From CAZMXP01 sp964570285 (GTDB taxonomy: Bacteria; Planctomycetota; PLA2): a stretch of 64,000 nt of DNA. Below are positions 50,213 through 59,631 of this stretch, one piece after another (position 1 is the stretch's first letter; the number at the start of each line of letters is the position of its first letter). Made by a program: the position numbers and the translations under genes. The stretch is from contig CAZMXP010000018.1 in assembly GCA_964570285.1 (NCBI GenBank), positions 13,677 through 77,676 of the forward strand, given 5' to 3'. The notes below the pieces were generated by a model that searched no databases, was not told the DNA's origin, and saw only the letters and a program-made list of their open reading frames with translations.

Positions 50213-52009
50213 CTACTGGCGGATCGAGTGGAGCTGGCCGGGCTCGGGGGCCTCGAGCACCTGCGTCGACCCGTCGGGCCAGCGGATCTCGGCGCTCTCG
50301 ACGGCGGTCGCCGCGCCGAGGCCGAAGTGGAGGGTCTTCGACGACTGGCCGAGGTAGCCGCCGGCCGCCTGCACCTGGCGCACCAGCGTGCGGCCGCCCG
50401 CCTTCAGCCGCACGACCGCACCGACGGCGTCGCGGTTGCAGTTCGTGCCGGTCAGGCGGAAGGCGATCCACGCGCCCGCGGAGGGGCAGCGGTTGGCATA
50501 GAGGAAGGGCGCGTCGTTGAAGTTGTTGACGACGAGGTCGAGCCGGCCGTCGCCGTCGAGGTCCCCGGCGGCGGCGCTGCGGGAGCTGCGCGTCGCGGGG
50601 CGGCCGCCGATGCCCACCGGCAGCGTCGTGCCCCCCGGCAGCGGGTCGAGGCCGGCCTCGGCGGTGCGGTCGGCGAAGGTGCCGTCGCCCCGGTTGTGCA
50701 GCAGCGGCGAGCGCCAATAGAAGAACGGATAGCCCATCCCGCTCGGCAGGTAGGCGTCCTCGTGGCCGTCGTTGTCGAAATCGCCCTCGGCGACCCCCCA
50801 CGGCCAGAAGGTCTCGGCGTTCGCGCGGTCCGAGACCTCCTCGAACTTCCCGCCGCCCAGATTGCGGTAGAGCGCGTTGCCGAAAAACACCGTGTCGTAC
50901 TTGAGCTTCGTCTTCTCGGCGAAGCTCTTCTCCCGCCGCTTGTCGAAGCCCGGCTCCTGGCCCTCGCGCCCGAAGAAGCCCGGGTACTTGCGCCCCTCCT
51001 CGATCTTCGCCGGGTCGTAGTGGCTCGGCATCCACATGTCGGAGTGCATGTCCACGACGAAGAGGTCGAGCAGGCCGTCCCCGTCGTAGTCGAACGCGCG
51101 CGCGCCGACGGTGCCGAACGGCGTCCTGCCGAGCACCTGCTGCGTGACATCCTCGAACCGCCCCTGGCCGTCGTTGCGGTAGAGCTGGCTCTTCCCGAAC
51201 ATGTTGCCGACGAAGAGGTCGCTGTCGCCGTCGCCGTCGAAGTCGAAGACGGCCATGTCGCCGCCCCACCCCGCGCCGGCGAGCCCCGCCCGCGCGGTGG
51301 CATCCTCGAACGTGCCGTCGCCCTTGTTGAGGTAGAAGAGGTTCAGCTCGATCGGGCTGTCGATGAGGTCGAGGAGGCTGCCGGGCCCGATGTAGTACTT
51401 CTGCACCGGGTCGAGCACGCTGGTCGTCCAGCGGGCCGTGTTGGTCACGAACAGGTCGAGGTCGCCGTCGCCGTCGGCGTCGAAGAAGGTCGCCCCCTGC
51501 GAGTGGCCGACATGGCCGACGCCCGCCGCCTTCGTCACGTCGACGAACCTGCCGCCGCCCTCGTTGCGGAAGAGCACGTTGCCGCCGCGGGTCGTCGTGA
51601 CGAAGAGATCCTGGTCGCCGTCGTTGTCGATGTCGTTGAACGCGCCGGAGACCGAGATGCGGTCGGCGAGCCCGATCGGCCCCGACGCCGCCGTCACGTC
51701 GGCGAACGTGCCGTCCCCGTTGTTGCGATAGAGCGCGTTGGACCCGAGCTGGTTCAGGAAGTAGAGGTCGTCGTCGCCGTCCCCGTCGACATCACCGAGC
51801 AGCACGCCGCAGCCGTGGTCGTAGAGGTTGATCTTGAAGTTCTGCCCCTGCTCGTTGGGCAGGAACGCCATGCGGAAGCGGATGCCCGCCTCGGCCGCCC
51901 GCTCCGCGAACCGGAGCGCGGGCACCTCGGTCACCTCTTCCGACGGGGTCTCCCCCCCCAAGAGGACGATCGAGGAGAGAACGACGAGAGCGCCAACACG
52001 CCATCCCAT
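50213..52009 (-). CDS. Secreted FG-GAP/VCBS repeat protein with ASPIC/UnbV domain
   Basis: ATG 52009 opens a signal peptide (M-G-W-R-V-G-A-L-V-V-L-S-S); the longer frame adds an Arg-rich leader. At least seven FG-GAP calcium loops are visible (D-V-D-G-D-G-D-D-D-L, D-I-D-N-D-G-D-Q-D-L, D-A-D-G-D-G-D-L-D-L and so on), forming an integrin-like propeller. The C-terminus has the ASPIC/UnbV signature (R-D-A-V-G-A-V-V-R-L, Q-S-S-K-T-L-H-F-G-L-G, W-P-D-G-S-T). 598 residues. Such proteins are exported; their function is poorly defined. Confidence 0.93.
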   Translation of the reverse strand: MGWRVGALVVLSSIVLLGGETPSEEVTEVPALRFAERAAEAGIRFRMAFLPNEQGQNFKINLYDHGCGVLLGDVDGDGDDDLYFLNQLGSNALYRNNGDGTFADVTAASGPIGLADRISVSGAFNDIDNDGDQDLFVTTTRGGNVLFRNEGGGRFVDVTKAAGVGHVGHSQGATFFDADGDGDLDLFVTNTARWTTSVLDPVQKYYIGPGSLLDLIDSPIELNLFYLNKGDGTFEDATARAGLAGAGWGGDMAVFDFDGDGDSDLFVGNMFGKSQLYRNDGQGRFEDVTQQVLGRTPFGTVGARAFDYDGDGLLDLFVVDMHSDMWMPSHYDPAKIEEGRKYPGFFGREGQEPGFDKRREKSFAEKTKLKYDTVFFGNALYRNLGGGKFEEVSDRANAETFWPWGVAEGDFDNDGHEDAYLPSGMGYPFFYWRSPLLHNRGDGTFADRTAEAGLDPLPGGTTLPVGIGGRPATRSSRSAAAGDLDGDGRLDLVVNNFNDAPFLYANRCPSAGAWIAFRLTGTNCNRDAVGAVVRLKAGGRTLVRQVQAAGGYLGQSSKTLHFGLGAATAVESAEIRWPDGSTQVLEAPEPGQLHSIRQ

Positions 52010-52108
52010 GACGCCTCTACGACTCCGTCGGGCCCCTGTGCGTTCCGGAGCCGGGCCGATAAGTCGATTGCCGGTCACGAAGTGACGCTGCTCGGGGGGC
52101 CGGGGGGG

Positions 52109-52774
52109 TCAGGGAGCGATTCGCCCGTCCTGCATGTGCAGGTGGCGGTCGCAGCCGCGGCAGATCTCGAGGTTGTGGGTCACGAGCACGAGGGAGGCGC
52201 CGATCCTCCGGCGCAGGTCATGCAGCAGGCCCATCACCTCAGCCCCGGTGTGGGAGTCGAGGTTGCCGGTCGGTTCGTCGGCAAGAAGCAGCGGGGGCTC
52301 GACGACCATCGCGCGGGCGATCGCGATGCGCTGGCGCTCGCCGCCGGAGAGCACGCGGATGTTGGTCCTCTCCCTCCCCCGGAGCCCCACCCATTCGAGC
52401 AGCCGCAGCGCGCGCTCGCGCCGCTCGCGGCGCGCGATGCCCCTCGGCACGAGCGGGATCTCGATGTTCTCCGCGGCGCTCAGCACCGGGATCAGGTTGT
52501 GCATCTGGAAGACGAAGCCGACCTTCTCCGCGCGCACGCGCTCCATCGAGGCTCGGTCGCGGACGGCGATGCCGTCCACCCAGACCTCGCCCTCGTCGGG
52601 CAGGTCCATGCCGCCGAGCATGTTGAGCAGCGTCGACTTGCCCGAGCCCGACGGGCCGGTGAGCGCGACGAACTCCCCGCGCGCGATGTCGAGCGTGACG
52701 CCGTCGAGCGCGAGGACCTTGCCGCCCTCGAAGGTGCGGCGCGCGCCGCGCAGGCGGGCGATCGGTTCACTCAT
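52109..52774 (-). CDS. MacB/LolD-type ABC ATPase
   Basis: The 221-residue ATPase has Walker A G-P-S-G-S-G-K-S-T, signature L-S-G-G-E-R-Q-R, Walker B L-L-L-A-D-E-P-T-G-N-L-D-S and V-T-H-N, the set typical of the MacB/LolD/FtsE class. It overlaps the upstream permease gene by 8 bp. The system has no adjacent membrane fusion protein. Confidence 0.94.
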   Translation of the reverse strand: MSEPIARLRGARRTFEGGKVLALDGVTLDIARGEFVALTGPSGSGKSTLLNMLGGMDLPDEGEVWVDGIAVRDRASMERVRAEKVGFVFQMHNLIPVLSAAENIEIPLVPRGIARRERRERALRLLEWVGLRGRERTNIRVLSGGERQRIAIARAMVVEPPLLLADEPTGNLDSHTGAEVMGLLHDLRRRIGASLVLVTHNLEICRGCDRHLHMQDGRIAP

Positions 52775-53906
52775 GGCGCAGCGCCTCCACCGGGCTCAGG
52801 TTCGCCGCGCGCAGCGCGGGATAGAGCGCCGCGAGGAGGCCGACGACGAGCGCGACCGCCATCCCCTTCGCGAAGGTCGAGGTCTCGTAGAGCGCCTGCA
52901 GATACTCGCCCTGGAACCAGCGGACGAGCGCCTCGGTGCCGAGCACGCCGAGGCCGAGGCCGACGAGACCCCCGAGCACGGAGAGCAGGATCCCCTCGGC
53001 GAGGATCACCCGGAGCACGAGGCCGCGCGGCCAGCCGAGCGCGCGCAGCGTGCCGATCTCGCGCGTGCGCTCGCTGACGCTCATCATCATCGTGTTGAGC
53101 ACGCCGAGCACGCCGATCACGAGCGCGATCGCGGTGATCAGCGCGATGACCTCGTCGAGGAACTCCATCTGGCTCGCGAAGCGCTGCGTGAACTCCCCCG
53201 ACGGCATCGCGACCAGATGGGGCAGGTCGGCCTCGATGCGCGCCCGGACGCGGTCGCGCTCGCCCGCCGCCGTGTAGACGAAGAGCAGCGCGAAGCTGTC
53301 CCTCGCGTCGAGTTTCTGCTGCAGGATCTCGGCGTGGACGACGATGCCGCCGTTCTCCCACGTGATGTCGCTGTCGTAGATGCCGACGACCTCGTACTGC
53401 TCGATGCCGAGGTAGGTCACCGGGAAGAGCGGGAAGCGCTCCCCGACCCCGAGGCCGTGGCGGCGGGCGACGAAGGAGCCCGCGAGCAGTTCCGAGCGGG
53501 ACTGCGGCATGCGCCCCTCCGTCAGCAGGCCGCGGTACTTCTCCATGATGCGCTCGCCGGGCAGGCGGCCGAAGCAGAGCAGCAGCGGGACCGGCTTCCG
53601 CCCCTCGCCGAGCTTCGGGCCCATCACGGCGGCGAAGTTGGCGCGGGCGACCGCCTCCACCCCCGGCAGCGCGGCGATGGCCGCGATGTCGTCGGTCGTC
53701 ACGCGGCTGAAGGCGAGGTCGGCGGCGTCGCCGGAGAAGACCGTCAGCGACGCGCCGCTCGCCTCCATGTACCGGTCGAGGCTCGTCCGCATGCCCTGCG
53801 CCACCGAGATCAGCGCGACGATGCCCGCGACGCTGACGGAGACGCCCAGCATCGAGAGCCCGGTGCGCAGCTTGCGCTGGAAGAGGTTGCGCCAGACGTA
53901 GCCCAA
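52767..53906 (-). CDS. MacB/FtsX-type ABC permease
   Basis: 379 residues: an N-terminal helix after R-N-L-F-Q-R-K-L-R-T, a large periplasmic (MacB_PCD) domain, then three C-terminal helices with the FtsX motif R-T-R-E-I-G-T-L-R-A-L-G. It pairs with the ATPase downstream and starts 25 bp after the stop of the HEAT gene on the same strand. Confidence 0.93.
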   Translation of the reverse strand: MGYVWRNLFQRKLRTGLSMLGVSVSVAGIVALISVAQGMRTSLDRYMEASGASLTVFSGDAADLAFSRVTTDDIAAIAALPGVEAVARANFAAVMGPKLGEGRKPVPLLLCFGRLPGERIMEKYRGLLTEGRMPQSRSELLAGSFVARRHGLGVGERFPLFPVTYLGIEQYEVVGIYDSDITWENGGIVVHAEILQQKLDARDSFALLFVYTAAGERDRVRARIEADLPHLVAMPSGEFTQRFASQMEFLDEVIALITAIALVIGVLGVLNTMMMSVSERTREIGTLRALGWPRGLVLRVILAEGILLSVLGGLVGLGLGVLGTEALVRWFQGEYLQALYETSTFAKGMAVALVVGLLAALYPALRAANLSPVEALRHE

Positions 53907-53931
53907 CGGCGCTAGATGCTACGCGCGCCGT

Positions 53932-56853
53932 TCAGCTTCCCCGTTCGATCGCCTTGAGGGCCGCGCCCGCGACCTTGGCGTAGCGCGGGAACCGCGCGAG
54001 CACGCGCAGGCGCGGGATCGCCTCGCGCGCCGCCGGGCCGATGGCGCCGAGGGCCGTCGCCACCTCCGCGACGAGATCCTCGTCGCGGTCGTCGAGCGCG
54101 CGCACGAGATCAGGGACCGCCTCCGCGGCCTCGCCGCCGAGGCCCGCGAGACCGAGGGCGCCCCTCTTGCGCAGGGCCGGAGCCGCATCGGCCAGCAGGC
54201 CGCGGAAGACCGGCACGGCGGGCTTGCCGATCTTGACGAGCATCTCGAGGACCTCATGCTCGAAGACCGGCTTGGGGATCCGGACCAGCAGGGCGTGGGC
54301 GTCCAGCGCGGCCGCCCCCTGCGCCCGTAGCATCTCGAGGACGAACGTCCGCACCTCGCCCGTGCCCTCTTCGATCAGGCCCGGTACCGCGTGCGCGCCG
54401 TGCTCCAGCAGGGCGAGCGTCGCGCGCAGCAGCGGCGCGGACTCCGGCGGGAGCGATCCGTAGAGCTCCTGCAGCCGCGGCGCGACCTCCCGCGCCGCCG
54501 GGCCCATGGAGGCGAACGCGAGCAGGAGCGGGCGCAGCGTCCGTCCGTCGACATCGCCGTCCAGCAGCCGCCGCAGCGACGGCAGCGCGGACGCCGCGGC
54601 GGGACCGAAGCGCGGCACGGCCGCGAGCGCGCGACTCACGTGCGCGGGCTCGCGGCTGCGCAGCAGCAGCGCGAGCGTGTCCGGCGTGATCCCCGACTCC
54701 GCGAGGAGCAGCGCCGCGCCCGGGCTGCCCTCGCCGCCGGTGGCCGCGGCGCGCACCGCCCGGGCGCCCTCCTCCCCGAAGCTGGCGAGTGCCTTCGACA
54801 CGCTCCCCCACGCGTCGGGGGAGTCGAGCGCGCGGACGAGGTGCGGAATGACCCGCCCGGGCTCCGCGCGCTGGGACATCAGCAGTTCGAGCGCGGCCTG
54901 CCTGAGCCGGGGGTGGGGGTCGCCGCCGACCGAGGGTCCGACGAGGTCGATGGCACGCTCCTTCGCGTAGCCGAGCGCCTTCAGCGCCCGCAGGCGCACG
55001 CGCGGATCGCGATCGCCGAGACGCTCGGCAAGGAAGGCGACGCCCGCGTCGCCGCACGCCACGATCGCGAGCGCGGCGCGGACGGTCGCCTGCCGGTCGC
55101 GGCCCGCCGTCCCCGCGAAGAGCCACGGCAGCGCGTCGCTCCCGAACGACTCGAGAATCGCCTGAAGCGGCGTGCGCAGCGCCGGGTCCCGGGCATAGGC
55201 GGCCCCGATCGCCGCCAGCGCGGGCCTCGCGCCCGCCCCCAGCCCGCCCAGCGCCTTCACCGCCTCCGCGCGCACGACCGCGTCGGGATCCCCGAGCTGC
55301 GCGGCGAGTTCCTCCGCCGACTTCGCCGGCCGGGGCACCGCCGCGGGAACGCGCGGCGCGCGCCGGCGCGGCGCCGCCTCCGCGACGGTCGCGGGCGGGG
55401 CCGGCTTGGCGTCTTGGAGGAAGCGCTCCGCCCTCGCGCGCAGCTCGGGGCTGCCGCTACGCACCACCTCCGCGATCGCCTCCACGGCCACGGGTCCGAG
55501 CGCGAGGAGCGCCGCCCGCGCGTAACCGCCGACCTCCTCCGGACCGAGTTTCCCGATCAGTGCCGGCACCGCGGGCCGTGCGGCCTCGCCGAGGCCGCCG
55601 ATCGCCTCGATCGCGGCGGTCGCGACCGCGGGGTCGTCCACGCGCGCGAGCAGCCAGGGCAGGTCCGCCCCCGAGAGCAGCCTCGCGCCATGCAACACTT
55701 GCAACGCGAGCCGCGGGTCGAGTGTCGTCCGCATCAGGGACTCGCGCGCCGGCGCCGCCTCGCCGCCGAGACGCATCAGCGCGCAGGCCGACTCGTGGCG
55801 CAACTTCCGGTCCTCCCGTTCGAGGTTCGCCGCCAGTCCGAGCGCCCCCGCGCCCCCCATCGACTCCAGCCTCGCGATCGCGAGCGCCCGCCGGCGGTTG
55901 GGCCCCTCCGCCGCGGGCGGCGCGCCGCCCGCGCCCCCGAGCGACGCGGCGAGCGCGCGCAGCGCGGGGCGGATCGCCTCGTGCGTCGCGCGGGACTCCG
56001 CGACCTCGCGAAGGTAGGGGGCCGCGGGGGCGGCGGCCGGACCGAGGTCGCGCAGCGCGTCGAGGACCGCCGGGGCGGGGACGGGCTCGTAGAGGTGGTC
56101 GATCAGGTGCGGGAGGAGCGGCGCGGCGGCTCCGCCCCAGCCGCCCAGATGGAGCCTCGCCACATCCTGCCGCTCCGTCTCGGGGGCGGAGAGCCAGCGC
56201 CCGAGCGCGGCGATCAGCGCGACGGGACGGGGCTTGCGCAGGCCCCGCGCGGCGCTGTCGCAGATGCGGCTGTCGCGGTCGTCGAGCAGCGCTTCGAGCA
56301 GGTCCGCGGCGGGGCCGGAGCGGTGCGCGGCGCGCGCCAGCGTCCACGCCGCGAGGCGGCGCTCGCGCGGCGGGGCGCCGTCGAGGCGCGCCTGCACCGT
56401 GGCGACCGGGAAGGGGTCGCGGCCGAGCAGCGCCTCGTAGGCGTGGTGGCGGACGTAGGCGTGCGGATGGCCGAGGTGCGGCTCGCAGGGGGTCGCCCCG
56501 CTGCGGATGGCGCGGCCGAGACGCCACCAGTCGCGGTCGGGCGGGAGGACCGGGCCGACCACGAATTGCCTCGCGGCGCCGCGGAGCCAGTCGTCCTCGG
56601 CGGCGAGTTCGTGCAGCAGCGGGTGCGCGCGCCACGCGACCGAGCCGAGGGCGCCCGCCGCCTGCACCGCCTGCACGCGCACGCCGGTGTCCTCGTCGTA
56701 GAGCGCCTCGATGAGCCGCGGGATGCGGTCGCAGGCGCGCTCGCCCTCGCGGCCCAGCGCGACGAGGGCCTGCGAGCGTTCGAACGGGAGGTCGGAAGCG
56801 AGCCCGTCGGCCAGCGCGAAGCCCGCGAGCAGCAGCAGCGCGGCGGGCCTCAC
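53932..56853 (-). CDS. Secreted HEAT-repeat protein (973 aa)
   Basis: GTG 56853 overlaps the stop of the upstream HEAT gene (GTGA). It starts a signal peptide (V-R-P-A-A-L-L-L-L-A-G-F-A-L-A-D-G). Nearly the whole length is HEAT-like helical repeats with cores such as V-R-A-E-A-V-K-A-L-G-G-L-G and V-R-L-R-A-L-K-A-L-G. HEAT arrays act as scaffolds. The region is Ala/Leu/Arg-rich, which produces long open frames on the other strand. Confidence 0.85.
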   Translation of the reverse strand: MRPAALLLLAGFALADGLASDLPFERSQALVALGREGERACDRIPRLIEALYDEDTGVRVQAVQAAGALGSVAWRAHPLLHELAAEDDWLRGAARQFVVGPVLPPDRDWWRLGRAIRSGATPCEPHLGHPHAYVRHHAYEALLGRDPFPVATVQARLDGAPPRERRLAAWTLARAAHRSGPAADLLEALLDDRDSRICDSAARGLRKPRPVALIAALGRWLSAPETERQDVARLHLGGWGGAAAPLLPHLIDHLYEPVPAPAVLDALRDLGPAAAPAAPYLREVAESRATHEAIRPALRALAASLGGAGGAPPAAEGPNRRRALAIARLESMGGAGALGLAANLEREDRKLRHESACALMRLGGEAAPARESLMRTTLDPRLALQVLHGARLLSGADLPWLLARVDDPAVATAAIEAIGGLGEAARPAVPALIGKLGPEEVGGYARAALLALGPVAVEAIAEVVRSGSPELRARAERFLQDAKPAPPATVAEAAPRRRAPRVPAAVPRPAKSAEELAAQLGDPDAVVRAEAVKALGGLGAGARPALAAIGAAYARDPALRTPLQAILESFGSDALPWLFAGTAGRDRQATVRAALAIVACGDAGVAFLAERLGDRDPRVRLRALKALGYAKERAIDLVGPSVGGDPHPRLRQAALELLMSQRAEPGRVIPHLVRALDSPDAWGSVSKALASFGEEGARAVRAAATGGEGSPGAALLLAESGITPDTLALLLRSREPAHVSRALAAVPRFGPAAASALPSLRRLLDGDVDGRTLRPLLLAFASMGPAAREVAPRLQELYGSLPPESAPLLRATLALLEHGAHAVPGLIEEGTGEVRTFVLEMLRAQGAAALDAHALLVRIPKPVFEHEVLEMLVKIGKPAVPVFRGLLADAAPALRKRGALGLAGLGGEAAEAVPDLVRALDDRDEDLVAEVATALGAIGPAAREAIPRLRVLARFPRYAKVAGAALKAIERGS

Positions 56854-59492
56854 CGCTCGATCTCCGAGATCGCGGCGCGCACGAGGCGCTCGTAGCGCGG
56901 GTTCGCGGCGAGGGGGCGGAGCCGCTCCACGGCGGGCCTCGCGCCGCGGCCGGTCGCCTTCAGCGCCTCGATCGAGAGCAGGAGCGTCTCCTCGTCGCCC
57001 GACGAGAGGAGCGCCGCCACCTCGGGGACGGCGAGTTCGGCGGAGGGGCCGAGCAGCGCGAGCGCCCGGAGCGCCCGCGCGCGAAGACCCTCGTCGCCGA
57101 GTGCCGCGATCAGCGGCGGCGCCGCGTCCAGATCCAGCAGCGCGATCGCCTCCTTGTGGAACTTCGTCCAGCCCTCCGCGGCGAGCAGCGCGGGCACGCA
57201 GAGTTCGCCGAGCGCGGCGATCTCCGACATCGCGCTCCTCGCGACGCCATCCGGCTTGCGGTCGAGGAGCGCCACGAGCAGCGGGGCCGCGGGCTCGGCG
57301 AGGTCGCCCATCCTGGCGAGCGCCTCCGCGGCGGCCAGCGCGTTGCCGTTGTCGGCGCGCCGCAACTCCTCCATGAGCAGCGGCACCGCGCCGGCGCCGC
57401 ACGAGGGCATGCAGGCGAGGAGCGCACGACGCGTCGCCGGGTCGGCCGGGTCGGCGCACAGCGCGGCGAGAAGCGCCACCCTCCCGCTCTCCCCGCGGCC
57501 GGCCAGCGCGCGTGCCGCGGCGGAGACGACCTCGGGGTCGGGATCGGAGAGAAGCGGCGCGAGGGCCTGGACGTCGCCGTCGACGTCGCCGGCGCCCGCA
57601 GGGCGACCCAGCGCGGCGGCCGCGGCGCGGCGCACCTTCGGGTTCGCGTCGGCGAGGGCGAGGCGCAGCGCCGGATGACGCCACGTCGCGAGCGAGCCGA
57701 GGGCCGCGAGGCGCACCTCCGCGGCCGGATCGGTCGCGAGCCGCTCGAGGACGGGGATCGCGTCGACCCGGCGCAGGCTCGCGGCCAGCGCGGCGCGCAG
57801 TTCCGGGGAGCGGCGCCCGCGGCTCAGGCGCTCGGCCGCGTCGGCAAGGCTCGAGAGGACCGGCAGCACCCGCTTGAGGCCGCCCTCGGCCTCGCACGCC
57901 TCGAGCAGCGGCAGGACCGCCGGCTCCCCGATCGACAGCAGCGCGCGGCTCGCCGCGTGGCGCAGCGAAACGTCATCCGCGGCGAGCGCCGCGACGAGCG
58001 GGGGGATCGCCTCCTCCCGCGGGGCCTCGAGCGCCGCCAGCGCGAGGGCGGCGGCGGCGCGCCGACCGGGCGCGCCTTCGGCGAGCGCGCGCGCGAGCGG
58101 CGCCACCGCGCTGCCGCCGAGCCGAGCGAAGGCGCCGTCCACGTGGATCTGCCGGTCCCTGCGCGCGAGGCGGCGCTCGACCTCGGCGAGCAGCGCCGGG
58201 ATCGCCGCGTCGCCCGCATGGCGCGCGAGCGCCCTCGCCGCCTCCACGCGCACCGGGTCCGCATCGCTCCCGAGCACCGCGGTCAGGGGCGCGATGGCGC
58301 CGGGCAGCGCGACCGGATAGTCGCCGGTCGCGAGCGCCGCGGCCCGGCGCACGACCGCCTCCTCGTGCGAGAGCAGCAGGATCAGCGTCTCCGGCATGGC
58401 CTTGCGCCTGAGGCGCCACGCGGTCGACACGAGCAGCTTCTCGTTCGCCCGCAGTTCCGCGAGCATCGCGTGGACCCCGTCGTCGTCGCGCGTCGGCACG
58501 GCCGCGATCGTCGCGACCGCCGCCTGCGCGACCTGCCGGTTCGCGTCCCGCGCGAGCCGCGCCAGCAGGGGCATGCAGTCGAGCCCCTCGAGATCCGCGC
58601 GCGCGAGCGCCTGCAGCAGCAGCACCTGCTCCGGGCCCTCGGCACGCGCGCACGCCGCGAGCAGCTCCGCCGCCCCGGCCCCCCCCGCCGCGACGAGGAT
58701 CTCGCGCGCGGCGATGGGATGCTCCGCGAGCAGCGTCGCCGCGAGCGGCGCGAGCGCGCCCGCCCCGGGGCCGGCCCCCCGGGCGATGTGCAGTGCGCAG
58801 GCGACCGTGAAGGGATCCCCCGAGCGCAGCGCGCGGTCGAGCACGGGGATCGCGACGGGCACCGGCAGCTTCCGCCTCGCCAGCTCGCGCGCGCACAGGC
58901 TCCGCCGTCGCGCGTCCTCCGACGCGAAGCCGCGCACGAGAGCGTCGACGCCCTCGTCGCCGACCATCGACAGCCCGATCGCGACCTTGTGCGCGACAAA
59001 GGGGCTCGGATGCGCCCACCCCGTCTCCAGGAGCGCCACGGCGTCGGGCGAGCGCGCCCGCGCGATCGCCTCGGCGGCCCTGCCGCAGGCGAGCCATCCT
59101 CCAGCGGCGAGATTCTCGGGGGGCTCGGGGGGCGCCGCGCCCTCGCGGGGGACCACCTCCTCCGCCTCGCGGATCCACGCCTGGCCGTCCTCGAGAGCGG
59201 ACGCGACCGCGACGGCCGAACGCCGCACCCCGGGATCGAGGTCGAAGAGCGACTGCCGGATCGCATCCGCCGCGACGCCGGGGGCATGGGCGTGCAGCGC
59301 GAGCGCCCGCACGGCGCGACCCCGGACCAGCGGGTGTGCGTCGCGCAGCGCCTCGAGGTAGGCGGCGACCGACCGCTCCGCCGGCGCCGACGACACGGCG
59401 TCGAGCCGCTCCATCGCCGCGACGTACTCGTCGCCCCCCCGCGCGGCCGCGACCGGCAAGAGCAGCAGGGGCATCCACCGGCGAAGCGGCAC
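56850..59492 (-). CDS. Secreted HEAT-repeat protein (880 aa)
   Basis: GTG 59492 gives V-P-L-R-R-W-M-P-L-L-L-L-P-V-A-A, a signal with two Arg; ATG 59474 is an alternative. HEAT-like repeats cover the length (for example V-R-G-R-A-V-R-A-L-A-L-H, V-R-R-A-A-A-A-A-L-G). It is coupled to the next HEAT gene, and the MacB-like pair follows, so scaffold and transporter may work together (inference). Confidence 0.85.
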   Translation of the reverse strand: MPLRRWMPLLLLPVAAARGGDEYVAAMERLDAVSSAPAERSVAAYLEALRDAHPLVRGRAVRALALHAHAPGVAADAIRQSLFDLDPGVRRSAVAVASALEDGQAWIREAEEVVPREGAAPPEPPENLAAGGWLACGRAAEAIARARSPDAVALLETGWAHPSPFVAHKVAIGLSMVGDEGVDALVRGFASEDARRRSLCARELARRKLPVPVAIPVLDRALRSGDPFTVACALHIARGAGPGAGALAPLAATLLAEHPIAAREILVAAGGAGAAELLAACARAEGPEQVLLLQALARADLEGLDCMPLLARLARDANRQVAQAAVATIAAVPTRDDDGVHAMLAELRANEKLLVSTAWRLRRKAMPETLILLLSHEEAVVRRAAALATGDYPVALPGAIAPLTAVLGSDADPVRVEAARALARHAGDAAIPALLAEVERRLARRDRQIHVDGAFARLGGSAVAPLARALAEGAPGRRAAAALALAALEAPREEAIPPLVAALAADDVSLRHAASRALLSIGEPAVLPLLEACEAEGGLKRVLPVLSSLADAAERLSRGRRSPELRAALAASLRRVDAIPVLERLATDPAAEVRLAALGSLATWRHPALRLALADANPKVRRAAAAALGRPAGAGDVDGDVQALAPLLSDPDPEVVSAAARALAGRGESGRVALLAALCADPADPATRRALLACMPSCGAGAVPLLMEELRRADNGNALAAAEALARMGDLAEPAAPLLVALLDRKPDGVARSAMSEIAALGELCVPALLAAEGWTKFHKEAIALLDLDAAPPLIAALGDEGLRARALRALALLGPSAELAVPEVAALLSSGDEETLLLSIEALKATGRGARPAVERLRPLAANPRYERLVRAAISEIER

Positions 59493-59631
59493 GGTGCCCA
59501 ATCTACCCCCCGCGGCCGCGGGCGCCCCCCCCGCGGCCCCCCGCATTCCCCGCAGGCACGCCCGGGACGGGGCGGGCTCCGCCGGTGAACTTCATCCCCG
59601 TGCCGCGGACGGTCGAAAGGGGTGTGTGGGA

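Noticed and set aside
50500..51900. Regular short repeats in the FG-GAP gene as a CRISPR array
   Set aside because: The periodicity is coding (D-x-D-G-D-G loops) with variable spacing and no identical direct repeats.
54391..59588. Long plus-strand frames opposite the HEAT genes
   Set aside because: Composition is that of reverse-complemented Ala/Leu/Arg repeats; the minus strand has signal peptides and coupled starts.
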